A stretch of DNA of 64,000 bases. Origin: Nyssa sinensis. Lineage: Eukaryota > Streptophyta > Magnoliopsida > Cornales > Nyssaceae. Positions 9,725 through 21,150 of the stretch are shown here, in pieces (within the stretch, counting starts at the first letter, position 1; every line of letters starts with the position of its first letter). The stretch covers positions 2,101,001 to 2,165,000 of the forward strand of contig CM018032.1 of assembly GCA_008638375.1 (NCBI GenBank). The letters run 5' to 3'. Below the pieces are notes generated by a model, which worked only from the letters and a program-made list of their open reading frames with translations, ran no database searches and was not told where the DNA came from. A program made the translations under genes and the position numbers.

Positions 9725-10676
9725 TTGATAGAGTTCAAAATGAATGGTGAAGATATATGTCTGGCAGATAGTGCAACTATACACATAATCCTTCGAGATA
9801 CAAGATATTTCTTGAACTTAAAATTAGCTGAAGCTAATGTCAGTACAATATCTGGCACTACAAATTTAATTAAAGGCTCCGAAAGAGCCAGCATCATGTT
9901 ACCAAATGGCACACTATTTCATATAAATGATACTTTATACTCTAGCAAGTCCAGAAGAAATTTGCTAAGTTTTAAAGATATTCATCGAAATAGGTACCAT
10001 ATTGAGACTATTATTGAAGATAATGTGGAATATCTTTGCATTACTTATATTACTTCAAATATGAAGCATACTTTGGAAAAACTTCATGCTTTCTTATCTG
10101 GCTTGTACCAAACAACTATAAGGACAATTGAATCACATGTCGTGTTGAACCAGAAGTTTACCAACTCAAAGACTTTTGTTCTTTGGCATGATGGATTTGG
10201 TCACCCAAGCGCAATAATGATGCGTAGAATCATTAGGAATTCACATGGACATCCCTTAAAGAACCAAAAAATTCTTTTACCGATTGAATATCTATGTACT
10301 ACTTGTTCTCAAGGGAAACTAATTATTAAACCATCTCCTGCAAAGGTTAGTGTTGAATCTCCATCCTTTTTAGAGCACATTCAAGGAGATATATGTGGAC
10401 TTATTCATCCATCATGTGGATCATTTTATTATTTTATGGTTTTAATAGATGCATCAACTAGATGGTCACATGTCTGTTTACTTTCATCTTGTAATATTGC
10501 ATTTGCAAGACTTCTTGCTCAAATCATTCAGTTGATAGCACAATTTCCCAATTATCCCATTAAGACAATACATCTTGACAATGCTGGTGAGTTTACATCC
10601 CAAGCATTTAACGAATGGCAATTGGAATTACTGTTGAACATCATGTTGCTCATGTACACACAGAAAATGGTTTAGT
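9725..10676 (+). pseudogene. Copia protease, GAG-pre-integrase and integrase N-terminal part
   Basis: A 316-codon stretch without stops. Near the start is CLADSATIHIILRDTRYF, the copia aspartic-protease region (DSA in place of the usual DSG/DTG). Around residue 150 is LWHDGFGHPSAIMMRRII, the His part of the integrase zinc finger, with CTTC further on. The integrase core starts GDICG (first Asp) and continues to HLDNAGEF (second Asp). The frame ends where the solo LTR was inserted, and the integrase resumes at 14743. The lack of stops over about 950 bp is notable beside the broken gag. Confidence 0.88.
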
Positions 10677-10681
10677 TAAGT

Positions 10682-13600
10682 TGTCACGACCCGAAACCCA
10701 TCCTGTGCGGATCTCGCATCACGACCGCCACCCTCAGGCTCGGGGACCTTAGGGCGAAGGCTCACATAAGCAGCGGTATCGAACAGATGTGCGACATGTG
10801 TTTGCGGAAGCGTGAAAAACTTTTTTTTTTCTTTTCTTATTTTTAAATTACGCACATCCGTCCGGTACTGCCACTCTTTACATAGCATACATGATTTAAC
10901 TTTCAGAGTATGACTAAAACTTAAAACTTCATAAAAGTATAAATGTTTAATTGCCCCGTGGGGCTTATACATAACAGGGTACTATTTTACTAATACAAAA
11001 TTCCATACTTAATGTTCGTAGTACTAGACAGAAACTACTTGATCATAACCTCCAAAATCAACAGATTCATCATCATCGTCCTCGAGTCAACACTGCTGCT
11101 AATTACCTGAAAGGGGGGTCCGAACAAAGTCCGGGTAAGCTAATCTAAGCTTGTAAGCAATTCCAGTATTCGTCATGGGGTTTTCAATTAGCAGTGGTTT
11201 TTAGTACATAAGAGTTTGTAAAACATTCACTGCCAATTGCTCGTATACTTGAACATAGAACATATGCATTTCTTAAAACAGATAGCTTTGAAACATTTAA
11301 AGTATTCAAGCTATCATGTACTTCTTCATATAAAATATAAAAACTTCAAAACATATGCATAGTGAAAATGAGGGTAAAACCTGCTTCCATTTTCAAATAT
11401 AACATCTTCTTAAACATAAAGCTTTGAAACATTTAAAGTGTTCAAGCTAGACTTATACATATGAACTTCAAAACATATAACATAACATGTATTTCTTAAA
11501 TAGAGTTTATAAAACTCAAAACATATGCATATTGAAAATAAGGGTAAAACCTGTTTCCATTTTCAAAATCATTTGTCATCTTGTCACTTTCATTAGTGGA
11601 ATCCGTTTCGAACCGGACTCCCATATTACTTACAATGGAGATATCTTATGCCTGAGGGATTAGATCCTGCTACCTGGCATTTTGACAGTCAATTGAGTTC
11701 CGTGCAACCCAAAATCCCATCATGTGTTTACAGATTAATTGAGTTCCGTACAACCCAAAAATCTGTTATTTAAAAAGTCAGCTGAGTTCCGTACAACCCA
11801 ACCAAAAACCCATGGTGCTTAGGCACAACTTTTCTTACATTCAAATACATTTAATACATGATTTCTTCAAATAGGTGCTTCTCATAAACATTTAAAACAT
11901 CATGTACATAATTTCATAACAAATCTTTTAAACATTTGATATAACAAATTCAGAACACTTTACATAATTTGGCATTTAAAACTTTAGACATGCAGAAATA
12001 TGTTTTAAGAAAACTGTGACAGAAACCATTCTTTGAGCATGTCATAATAGAGTTTATAGAGATAAAACAATTTAAAACTGAATCATGTAAATACTGAATT
12101 TGAAAATTCAAACACTTCACATCTTTGCATTTAAAACCTTTTCAAATCCTCGGAGTTAAATCTCCACTTCAAATACAAGGTTACTCACCTTGGTTCCTTA
12201 GGGTTAGTGCTAATAATGCGCTTTCCCACTTTCCTTGTAGTTCCTAAGAACAATTCATAAACATCTCATCAACTTCACATTCATTGTAATATCATCTCGA
12301 TATTCCTTAACTCATGCTTAAATCGTATTAGATCCTAACACGATTCCATAATTTCATATGTACTTAACTTAATTCGTACTCTTAACCTATGACACAATTT
12401 AATGTGTTAGGAATTAAATTTATTTCAATTTATACTCTTCTGGTAGCTCCATAAATTTTAATTTAATTTAATTACTTCACATATTTACATGTCGTGTCTT
12501 TTTGTAATTCATCTCCTCGTATACGCCTTAAATTAGTACTTTGGCATTACTTTAATTTATGGTCATCTAACAGATGCTATTCAATAAATTTTATGTCTTT
12601 TTATTTTAGACATTTCTTTTGGTCGAATAGACTCTACCATTAAGTTCGGAGTGTCGAAGAAAGTCGGTTTAGGCTTTCCAAGAATTTAATTCGGACTTTC
12701 ATATGTCAAAGGACAAAATGGTCAATTACTGTTTTATGTGTCGTATTTTTCTGTACTTCGTTTCGTAATTTGGACCTCATCATTGGACTCAGAAGGTCCG
12801 AGATAGTAAGAATACACTAATAATTTGTTTATTTTGAACAAGGGGTATTTTGGTCATTTACCTTTTTACGTGTCTTTATTTTTCGGGACCCCGTCTTGTA
12901 AAACGGACCCTACCATTAGTTTCAGAATATCCAAAATAGTAAGGATACATTATTCATATGTTTAATTTGGACTTCATTTGCTTCATATATGACCTAGGGG
13001 TAAAATAGTAATTTTACTTTATTTATTAAATAATTAAATTAATTATTTAATTATTTTTCTAGGGGCTTAATTGCATAAAATCTTCATCAGTTGGGCCACA
13101 GTAGGATTGTCCAGAAGTTCTGGGGTCAATCCGCAAATAACCAAAGCTTTGGTTTATTTAATTTTAAATAATTTAGAAAACCAAAGGGTTCGATTTGATC
13201 TTAAGTGAACCGGTCTGGTTCCTTTACAAACCAACCGGTTTAGTCGGTTTGCCACGTGATGCTAACGTCATGATGACGTCAGCCCTAATGGTTTATAAAT
13301 TTAAAAACATAATACCAAAACGACGCCGTCCAACTAACCCGTAACCCATTGGATCCGGATTTAACCCAGACCCGTATTCGACCCGTTCGCCAGACCCGAA
13401 CAGTGTCATCTTCCCCACGAAGTCTACACTGTTCACAGTAAACCCTAGTTTTTACAATTTGATGTTTGTGGCATTTTTCAATTCCATTTCTTCTGCTTTC
13501 CTTTCCAATAATTTCCTAATACCCTAAAACATGTTTTAGTATCGATTTAGGGCTTCGAATATGGCTCAAGCACTCGGTTTAAGCCATGATAACCAGACCT

Positions 13601-14737
13601 GTAACCCTATGGTTCATGCTCATTTCTTGATGGTTTTTCATGGGGTTTAGCTTGTTTTAATCCCCTATTCATGGGGATTCAGTTTTAATTTAAAAAAAAA
13701 TGGATTAAATCATGAGTTTAAAGGTTTGGGGTGTGAACCCGTAACCTGCAACTTGATATTTGAGGGTCAATTCTTTTGAGTTTTAATCGCGGTCATAGGT
13801 TTTTAACATGCTTATAATGTCTACTTGAAGTCTTGATAAGCCAAATCAAGCTTGAAGGAAATCGATTCAGACCTGCCATGGGCAAGGTCTTCAATGGAGA
13901 TTTTTCGTGGGTTAAGTGTTTTTCACTATTTTCATGAATTGTTTTCATGCCTAATCATGTCTTAGACATATATTAAACATCATACGTGCATAACAAACTT
14001 AAAACAGTTCCTATCATGCTCAAAATCTTAGAGAGAGAAACATTGAAACTTTGAATATCTCTTACTTTTTTGCTACGGTTTTGATCCTTCTCGATCTCTG
14101 ATTCTTCCTCTATCCTCCTCAGTTCCTTTTTGATTTCTTTTGTAAGAAACAAGCATGCTTTGCATGCTTTGGTTTTTAAAGAGAAAGTAACCGACCTCTT
14201 TCTCTCTCTAAATTCTCTCTCTCTCTACAAGACTTCAGCTCAAATTCAGTCCCCAATTTCGGCTGCCATCCCATCTCAAAAATTTCTCTGTTCCTCTTGT
14301 TGCTTTACATTTATTGTTGCTCGATATTTTGTATATTATATATATATATATATTATAAGCACACACACACTAACACATTGAGACACACACACACATACAT
14401 ACTGTTTGTACACTTGCACACACAAAGATATTTTTGATTTTCTTTACTTTATGTATATTTATACATAGATATATATATATATATATATAAAATTATATTT
14501 ATATATATATATATCTACTATACTTGTATACATACATGTAGGTGTATATGTATATACACACTTGACCATATGTACATACCTACAATACACTTTAAACACT
14601 TTTATCTCCTTACATTTGATTAATTGATCTTTATTACATTAATTAATTATTTTCTTATAATTTAGAATTTATGCATTATTTTTCATGACCTCGTAATACA
14701 TGTTATATGACCTGGTATCCCGGGTCGGGATATTACA
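10682..14737 (-). mobile_element. Solo LTR, long gypsy family (copy A), nested in copia integrase
   Basis: On the plus strand it begins TGTCACGACCCGAAACCC and ends CGGGTCGGGATATTACA, 4056 bp. It is flanked by a perfect TAAGT duplication (10677-10681, 14738-14742). On the minus strand its end reads TTTCGGGTCGTGACA, the usual LTR end before an iMet PBS in Del/Tekay-like gypsy elements. So it lies in minus orientation. No internal coding region remains, hence a solo LTR. It contains three diverged repeats (12629, 12771, 12902) also found in copies B, G and E, plus (TA)n and (CA)n tracts at 14337-14520. Confidence 0.92.
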
Positions 14738-14742
14738 TAAGT

Positions 14743-15243
14743 CTCTTATCAAGCATCTTCAATTAATTGCTAGACCTTTATTTATGAGAACAAAACTACC
14801 TGTTTCTACTTAGGGGCATGCTATATTATATGCTGCAATATTAATCCGTATCCGACTAACCTCTCACCACAAATATTCTCATTTACAAATTGTACTTTCT
14901 TATCCACCAAATGTTTCTCACCTACGAGTATTTGGTTGTGCTATACAAAATGCTATTGCACCCCCACAACGTATTAAAATAGGTCCCCAATGAAGACTTG
15001 GAATTTTGTTGGTTTTGATTCTCCATCTATTATAAACTATCTTGAACCCTTAACAGGTGATCTATTTACAACAAAATTTGTCGATTGTCATTTTGATGAG
15101 ACAGTCTTCCTATCATTAGAAGGAGAAAAGCTAAAGCCAGAACCTCAGTGTGAAACTTTTTGGATTGTATCAACATTGTCTCATCTTGATCCTCGAACTA
15201 ATCAATGTGAACTGAAAGTTCAAATGATCATTTATTTACAAAG
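14743..15243 (+). pseudogene. Copia integrase C-terminal part (continuation)
   Basis: The sequence resumes after the duplicated TAAGT with SLIKHLQLIARPLFMRTKLP, then the copia HLRVFGCA signature near 14925. It continues with KIGPQ, a stop, and GIFVGFDSPSIINYLEPLTG up to the MITE at 15244. It belongs to the frame at 9725-10676. The stop near 14990 shows decay. Confidence 0.85.
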
Positions 15244-15861
15244 CAATGTTTTCAGACCCAGCCCGTTCATTGAACCGAAAAAATATCCGAGTTACGGGTT
15301 ATCGGTTCAACCATTGGACCAACCGGAATCAAACCGTTATGTCATAATTATGTAATTAATAAATTTAATAATACATATTATTGATATTTTAAATTTAAAA
15401 AATTATATAAAAAAAATTTACAAAATATGAATTTTCTTAATATGTAAAACTTCAAGAAAAAAATGAAAAAAGTATAGTAAACATACCTTGTTACAATGTT
15501 CAAAGTTGAAACTTCATTGCCATTTTTTCATAATCGCAAGGACCATAACAAAAATCATTTTAACATCTAATCCAAACATAATCCAATAATTTAGTCTTCA
15601 ACTACATGGAAAAAAAAGAAGATACAAACACTAATAATCATGCATAAAATAAAATATAATACTACATGATACAAATATATAATACTGGAGTTTCAAATTT
15701 TAAGGGTTTAAAATTTTAAATACAATCCAAAATAAATTTAACACACAACATAACGGTTTTAAACTATAAGCGGTTTTATGGGTTAAACCGAACCATTTTA
15801 TGAACTAATCGACGGTTCAACAAGTTGAACCGGCCAGTCTGGTCCAGGTTTTAAAACATTG
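15244..15861. mobile_element. hAT-like MITE (618 bp) in copia
   Basis: The termini are CAATGTTTTCAGACCC and, at the right, GGTTTTAAAACATTG. They are flanked by a perfect 8-bp duplication TTACAAAG (15236-15243, 15862-15869), as for hAT elements. Subterminal ACCGG/CCGGTT-type motifs occur at both ends; the middle is AT-rich and non-coding. It is related by its ends to the elements at 25198 and about 52504. Confidence 0.92.
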
Positions 15862-15869
15862 TTACAAAG

Positions 15870-17100
15870 TATTATAAATTAATTGCCAAATGCATTCACT
15901 GATACAAAGAAAGTAATGAAATCGCACATACCAACTGTAAATACCACTGCACGGATTGATGTCCCTGTAGGACAATACGTTAGTACAACAACAAATAAAT
16001 CTATGGCACGCTTGAAGTGTGGTAGACCTATTAGTGAGAAAATTAAAATTCCTCGGAAGTAGAAGACACAAGAAAATAATAAAGTGGCAACTCCTGAAGA
16101 GACCACACATGGTAAAGAAATGGCAACTCCTGAAGAAACCACACATGGTAAAGAAATGGCAACTCCTGAAGAGACCACACATTATATGATGATTAATCAA
16201 TCCAACGTTGGTAAACAAATACCTCCTGAAGAAGATGCATCCCCTGAAATGGAACATGTAGCCTCTGAAGAGGCACAAGTACCTAAAAATAAAGAGATCT
16301 CAATAAATTATATATCTAGTGGAGATATATGATATCAAAGTGATATTATTATTAATCATTTATTTGCTTCTGCAATATCACTTGAAATTACCAGAAGTGA
16401 TGAAAATCCTGAACCACAAAACGTCAAAGAATGTCGACGTAGAAATGATTGGCCACATTGGAAAGAAGCAATACATGTTAAGTTAGAATCGTTAGCAAAA
16501 CGAGAGGCATTTGGGCCTGTAGTTCAAATGTCTGAAGACATAAAGCCTGTAGGGTATAAATGGGTATTTGTACAAAAATATAATGAGCATAATGAAATCA
16601 TTAGTTACAAAACAAGACTTGTAGCATAAGGTTTTTCGCAGATACCTGGTATTGATTATAAAGAAACGTACTCTCCTGTGATGGATGCAATTACATTTCA
16701 ATTTTTGATCAATCTAGCAGTCTCAAAATGGCTTGATATGCATTTAACGGACGTAGTCACAACATATTTATATGGATCACTTGATAGTGGCATATATATG
16801 AAAATCCGTAAAGGATTTAAAACGTCTGAAGCAGGAAATGTACAATCTCGAAGCATATATTCAATTAAGATCCAATAATCATTGTATGGATTGAAACAGT
16901 CAGGGCGCATGTGGTATAATTTTCCCAGTGAATATTTATTACGAGAAGGATATGTGAATAACCCAATTTGTCCATATATTTTCATAAAGAAATCAGATAC
17001 TAGATTTGCCATGATAAGCAGTATATGTGGACGATTTGAACCTTGTGGGGACACCTGAAGAGCTTTCAAAAACTGCTGTTTATTTAAAGTAAAAGTTTAA
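15870..17100 (+). pseudogene. Copia pol linker and reverse transcriptase
   Basis: After the MITE the linker includes IDVPVGQYVSTTTNKS and a 12-residue triplication. RT begins near 16420 with CRRRNDWPHWKEAIHVKLES and KPVGYKWVFVQKYNEHNEI, then GIDYKETYSPVMDAITFQ. SLYGLKQSGRMWYNF follows near 16880. The catalytic YVDD is still encoded (17024-17035), but in a frame shifted from the upstream part. Stops occur at 16627, 16876 and elsewhere. RT would copy element RNA into DNA; this copy is not functional as it stands. Confidence 0.87.
16084..16191 (+). repeat. 36-bp coding triplication in copia pol
   Basis: Three near-identical 36-base units encode MATPEETTHGKE in frame, the last one ending in THYM. 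It lies in the flexible linker between integrase and RT, where length changes are tolerated. Confidence 0.92.
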
Positions 17101-18040
17101 AATGAAAAGATATGGGAAAAATAAAATTTTGTCTTCACTTGCAGATCGAGTACTTCTCAAAAGGAATCCTTTTGTATCAATCTGCGTATACAGAGAAAAT
17201 TCTAAAGCGATTTTATATGGATAAAGCTCATCCATTAACATCTCTTATAGTTGTTTGATCACTTGATGTAGAGAAATATCATTTTCTCCTTCGACAAGTT
17301 GACGAGGAAATCCTTGGTCTAGAAGTACCATATCTTAGTGCAATTTGTGCTTTCATGTATCTAGCAAATTATACACAGTCGGACATTGCATTTGTTGTTA
17401 ATTTGTTGGAAAGATAGAGTTTTACTCCAGCTTGAAGGCATTGGAATGGTGTTAAACATATTTTTCGCTATCTTCGCGGAATAATTGATATGGGTTTGTT
17501 TTATTCACGAACCTCAAAATCACTATTAGTCGGGTATGCAGATGTTGGGTATCTTTTTGATCTACACAAAGTCAGATCACAAATAGGAAATGTATTTACT
17601 TGTGGCGACATTACTATATCATGGAGATCTACAAAGCAAACAATGACTGCCACTTTCTCAAATCATTATGAAATTCTAGCACTCTATGAGACAAGCCGAG
17701 AATGCATATGGCTAAGATATGTTGTCCAGCACATTCAGAAATTATGTGGATTATCTTCAATTCAAGCTAGCCCAACAACAATATATGAAGATAATGCAGC
17801 GTGTTTTGCACAAATTAAAGGTGGTTCATTAAAGGAGATAGAGCCAAGTACATCTCACCAAAGTTCTTTTATACTCATGAGTTCCAAAAGAGGGTGATAT
17901 TAATGTTCAACTGATACGTTCAAGTGACAATCTTGTAATTTTGTTCACAAAAGCTTTGCTAGCAACAACTTTCAAAAGGCTAATACATAAATGTGAAATG
18001 CGTCACCTCAAAGATCTTCTATGTTAATCTCATACTACAA
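17101..18040 (+). pseudogene. Copia RT end and RNase H
   Basis: After stop-rich sequence, RNase H is clear at 17490-17897: MGLFYSRTSKSLLVGYADVG, ISWRSTKQTMTATFSNHYEI, CIWLRYVVQHIQ and IYEDNAACFAQIKGG. These fit the copia RNase H motif series (YADAG, ISWRSxKQ, EDNAACI). A frameshift near 17897 breaks the C-terminus, which runs on toward the polypurine tract. Confidence 0.87.
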
Positions 18041-18087
18041 TAAGATGGAACAAATATTAAGAAGACATTAAAGAATGGTAGACATCC

Positions 18088-18096
18088 AAGGAGGAG
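18088..18096 (+). other. Polypurine tract of the copia element
   Basis: AAGGAGGAG lies directly before the 3' LTR, where second-strand synthesis would be primed. Confidence 0.75.
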
Positions 18097-18444
18097 TATT
18101 ATGAATATGTGTGTATGGATGTCATCCATGTTGAGAAACCCACTTGAAAGCCTTTATGGTTAGTTAAAACCATAACTCAAGTGGGTGTTTTCTTTATTCA
18201 ATATCATGGCTATATAAGCCTTAGTCCGAATGAAGGAAGATGATACAATGAAGTGAGGTGAAGTGAAGAAAGAGAGAGAAATTAGTAGAGTATTTTGTAA
18301 TCATTCATCTTTGTATGCTTTTCTACAAAATAGTGGAACATTCTTCTCCCCGCCTGTGGACGTAGGCTTGAAACCGAACCACGTAAATCTTTGTATGTAC
18401 TTGTGTGATTGATTTGTGTGCATTTATTTTCCTATTTCACAACA
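18097..18444 (+). repeat. 3' LTR of the copia element
   Basis: It aligns end to end with 8089-8436 without gaps. Its first dinucleotide is TA instead of TG, so the terminal motif itself has mutated. It ends TTTCACAACA, followed by AGGTT. Confidence 0.95.
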
Positions 18445-18449
18445 AGGTT

Positions 18450-19300
18450 ATCTATTTTGAATTTAAAATTATACAACAAAAAAATGACAAGTCAATGAGA
18501 AAAGTAACATTCTAATACAATTGATATTTATAAAATCAATAACTATGAAAGATTTAAGAGTCATTAACTATTATAATTATTTCTCATTGATAAGTATTAA
18601 TTAATAGAAATTAGAACGATAAAGTTTTTATTATTAAAAATGACAAATTAAAATATTTTTAAGTATTTAAGTCCACTAGAAATAAGTAGATTAAGTTGAT
18701 TAACATTGGAAGGTCTTCTAATTTGAGTTTAAATGTATAAAACAAAGAAATAACAATACAATAAAAAAAAGAGATTTCACATACAACGGACTCTCTAATA
18801 ATTAATATCATACAACAAAAAAAATAACATGCAATAAGAAAATTAAAACTATAAGTTTGTATTTAAATAATAAGAATTCACATACAACTGACTCTCTAAT
18901 AATTAAACTTCTAATTTGAGTTTAATTTTATTATGACAATTGGCAATTATTACAGGAAATTACTGAGATATTAAATATGAATTATTAAAGACTCAATTGT
19001 ATAAACAAGATTATGGCCTACTATATTTGTAATGGGGGTCATTTTTGAATTTAATATTAATGACAATGCAATGAGAAAAATATTAAAATTTAATATTATT
19101 TAGAAGATTATGTCCTAGTAATATTATTTAATTTTTATTATCGAACATTGTTCACACCAATTTATAATTTTTAGTATTAAATTATTGTATAATAATTTAT
19201 TTCGTATTATCAGTATTAATAAATATAAAATTTATGATTATTTTATATTATAATGTATAAGTATTAGAATTAGAAAATTTAAAGATATAGTAGTTTAAGA
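18450..19300. repeat. AT-rich region with several diverged copies of one repeat
   Basis: Related blocks (GGTC/T-TCTAATTTGAGTTTAA followed by ACAAAGAAATAACAATGCAA) start near 18445, 18716, 18902 and 19046. A second unit, TCACATACAAC-GACTCTCT, occurs at 18776 and 18883. No coding capacity. The region continues the sequence left of the copia insertion (7316). Confidence 0.6.
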
Positions 19301-19517
19301 AATTAAATAATTTTTGCAATTATAACTTTATATTTCTACTTTACCATAAAGTGTAAGGTAAGAGAGAAAAAAAGTGGATGGGTGAGGAGAGTTCAACCCC
19401 CATACAAAGGGTAAAGAGTTTTACTCCACCGAGTCAGACATCTGGGCAACAACACAGTTCATTCTTCATTGAAACAAAGATAAATATAACTTAGAGAAAA
19501 GACCTGAGTTTCATTTT

Positions 19518-19571
19518 GTCCCACATCAACTAGATTGAGAAAGAAGGGAAGACTTCTGAGCTTATTTAATA
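19518..19571 (+). promoter_or_regulatory. USE-like element and TATA-like box
   Basis: GTCCCACATCA (19518-19528) resembles the upstream sequence element of plant snRNA genes (RTCCCACATCG). A TATTTAATA box follows 35 bases later. That spacing suits the Pol II class of snRNA promoters, but the sequence starting about 30 bases further on matches no snRNA I know. The motif also occurs in dispersed plant repeats, so this may not be a working promoter. Confidence 0.3.
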
Positions 19572-20079
19572 CACCCCACCAACTCTTTATGTTTGTGCTA
19601 GTGTGGACTGTGTGTTTACTCATGGTAGCTATAGTATTATTTTTTTAATACTTAAAATTTAAAATTTAAAATAATAATAAATAAACTAATTTAAAATTAA
19701 TTAATCTTTATCATGCCAGCAGTAAGTTTTTTTTATTACTAAAATTTCAATTAATAAAAAATAATTATAATTGATATGCCAAGTCTAGGTACTAATATGA
19801 ACTTCTAACACGTCTGTACAAGTCTAGAGGACGTATTGGACATATTTTGGTATATTGGGTTTGGCCTTCAGAGTATACCGACAACAACTCCTAAGCCAAT
19901 ACCCTTTCAGTGTCACCATTCGGACCTGTTTCAAGGAAAAAGGCTCCAACAAGGAAACTTTCGTTACTAGATAAACCACAAATCTGACCTTTCTGACTGT
20001 ATCCTTATCAAGACTTGTAAGAGCTTGTCCTATAAAAAGGGCTCAAAGGACACCCTAATTCATCGTGATTTCTTTTTTT

Positions 20080-20620
20080 GAATTACGTAGTGTTGCCAAG
20101 ATATATACCCTAGAGGGGCGGTGAATAGGGTATTTTACAAATATTAAATTTTTTACAAACTTTAAAAATGAACACAAGATATGCACAAGTATATGAAAGA
20201 GTAGAGAGAGAAATATAGAGAAAACACAATGATTTTTACAAGGTTCGAAAAATTTTCTAAGCCCTCGACTCAAGCATCCCCACTTGAATTTTTTCACTAT
20301 CTTGATCTCATTCATAGGTGGAAGTCAAACTTTTACAACAAGAGGTCATAAGTCTTTACCTATCAAAATATCTCATTTTTCCACACAAAGATAGTACCTA
20401 CCAGTAAATCTCACCGCAATAAGAAGTTACAAGTTGTTTACTAATAAGTACTTTCTTGAAAAGTTGATTGATACAACAAACACGCACTTTTTAAAGATTG
20501 ATCAAATGTAAAGTCAAAGTATTTAAGATGAATAGAGCTTTTAGATCTAGGTTTTGCAATAAATGGGATCTAAAATCAAAAACAATGATGTAGAAGTTAA
20601 ACTTGTAAAAAGATGACAAT
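20080..20620. repeat. Dispersed-repeat-like intergenic sequence
   Basis: CTAGAGGGGCGGTGAATAGG near 20111, and ATGATTTTTACAAGGTTCG near 20229, resemble phrases found in widespread angiosperm dispersed repeats. No ends or coding region could be defined. Confidence 0.35.
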
Positions 20621-20748
20621 AATTGTTATGGAGAACCTCTATTTATAACCCTTTAAATAATATGTCTACTAGATTCAAAATAGAGTTGTTTCTCCTTTTT
20701 TCATTTGTTCAAAACTTGAATTTTCGATTGCTAGATTTTGATAATACA

Positions 20749-20750
<2 letters not shown>

Positions 20751-20805
<55 letters not shown>

Positions 20806-20818
20806 TCACACACACAAA
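20751..20818. repeat. (CT)n-(CA)n compound microsatellite
   Basis: About 16 CT units followed by about 12 CA units with one interruption. The open frame over it is an artefact. Confidence 0.95.
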
Positions 20819-21150
20819 AAATAAAATTTGAAAAAATAAAGTATTTTGCAAAAGTTCTTCAACCTTACTGGTTGCAGTTCTTTATAATAGAGGCTTTGTT
20901 GTGTCCTCAAAACGACTTTGCCAATAACTAATCAACAAACTCTACTTAATGGGCACAAATTACATGTTAAAGAAAGTATCTTTAGATGCTCATCAAAGTC
21001 TACAATTTTTACTTATTGTCCCAATAATATATCTCTACTATTATATAATAAGAAGTTTGTGATTTTTTTTAAATTTAAAATAACTCATAAAACACGTGTT
21101 AAAATTATAAAGAAATTGTGATGACTGCAATAAAAAATGTGATAAATAAT

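Larger units (their letters stand above)
8089..18444 (+). mobile_element. Ty1/copia LTR retrotransposon, full-length but decayed, with nested insertions
   Basis: Two 348-bp LTRs (8089-8436, 18097-18444) are flanked by the perfect duplication AGGTT (8084-8088 and 18445-18449). The order gag, protease, integrase, RT, RNase H defines Ty1/copia. The integrase is split by a solo LTR (10682-14737) and a MITE (15244-15861). Without these the element is about 5.7 kb. Many stops and frameshifts run through the coding region, so it cannot move by itself. By eye the LTRs differ at about 27 of 348 positions, mostly transitions, which points to an old insertion. Confidence 0.95.

Noticed and set aside
10676..10972. 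98-codon minus-strand frame at the left end of solo LTR A
   Set aside because: It begins inside the LTR and runs through its terminus, so it is non-coding LTR sequence.
20060..20810. Possible LTR or gene around the GAGGGGCGGTGAATAGG phrase
   Set aside because: No terminal repeats, target duplication or coding motif could be found; kept only as repeat-like sequence.
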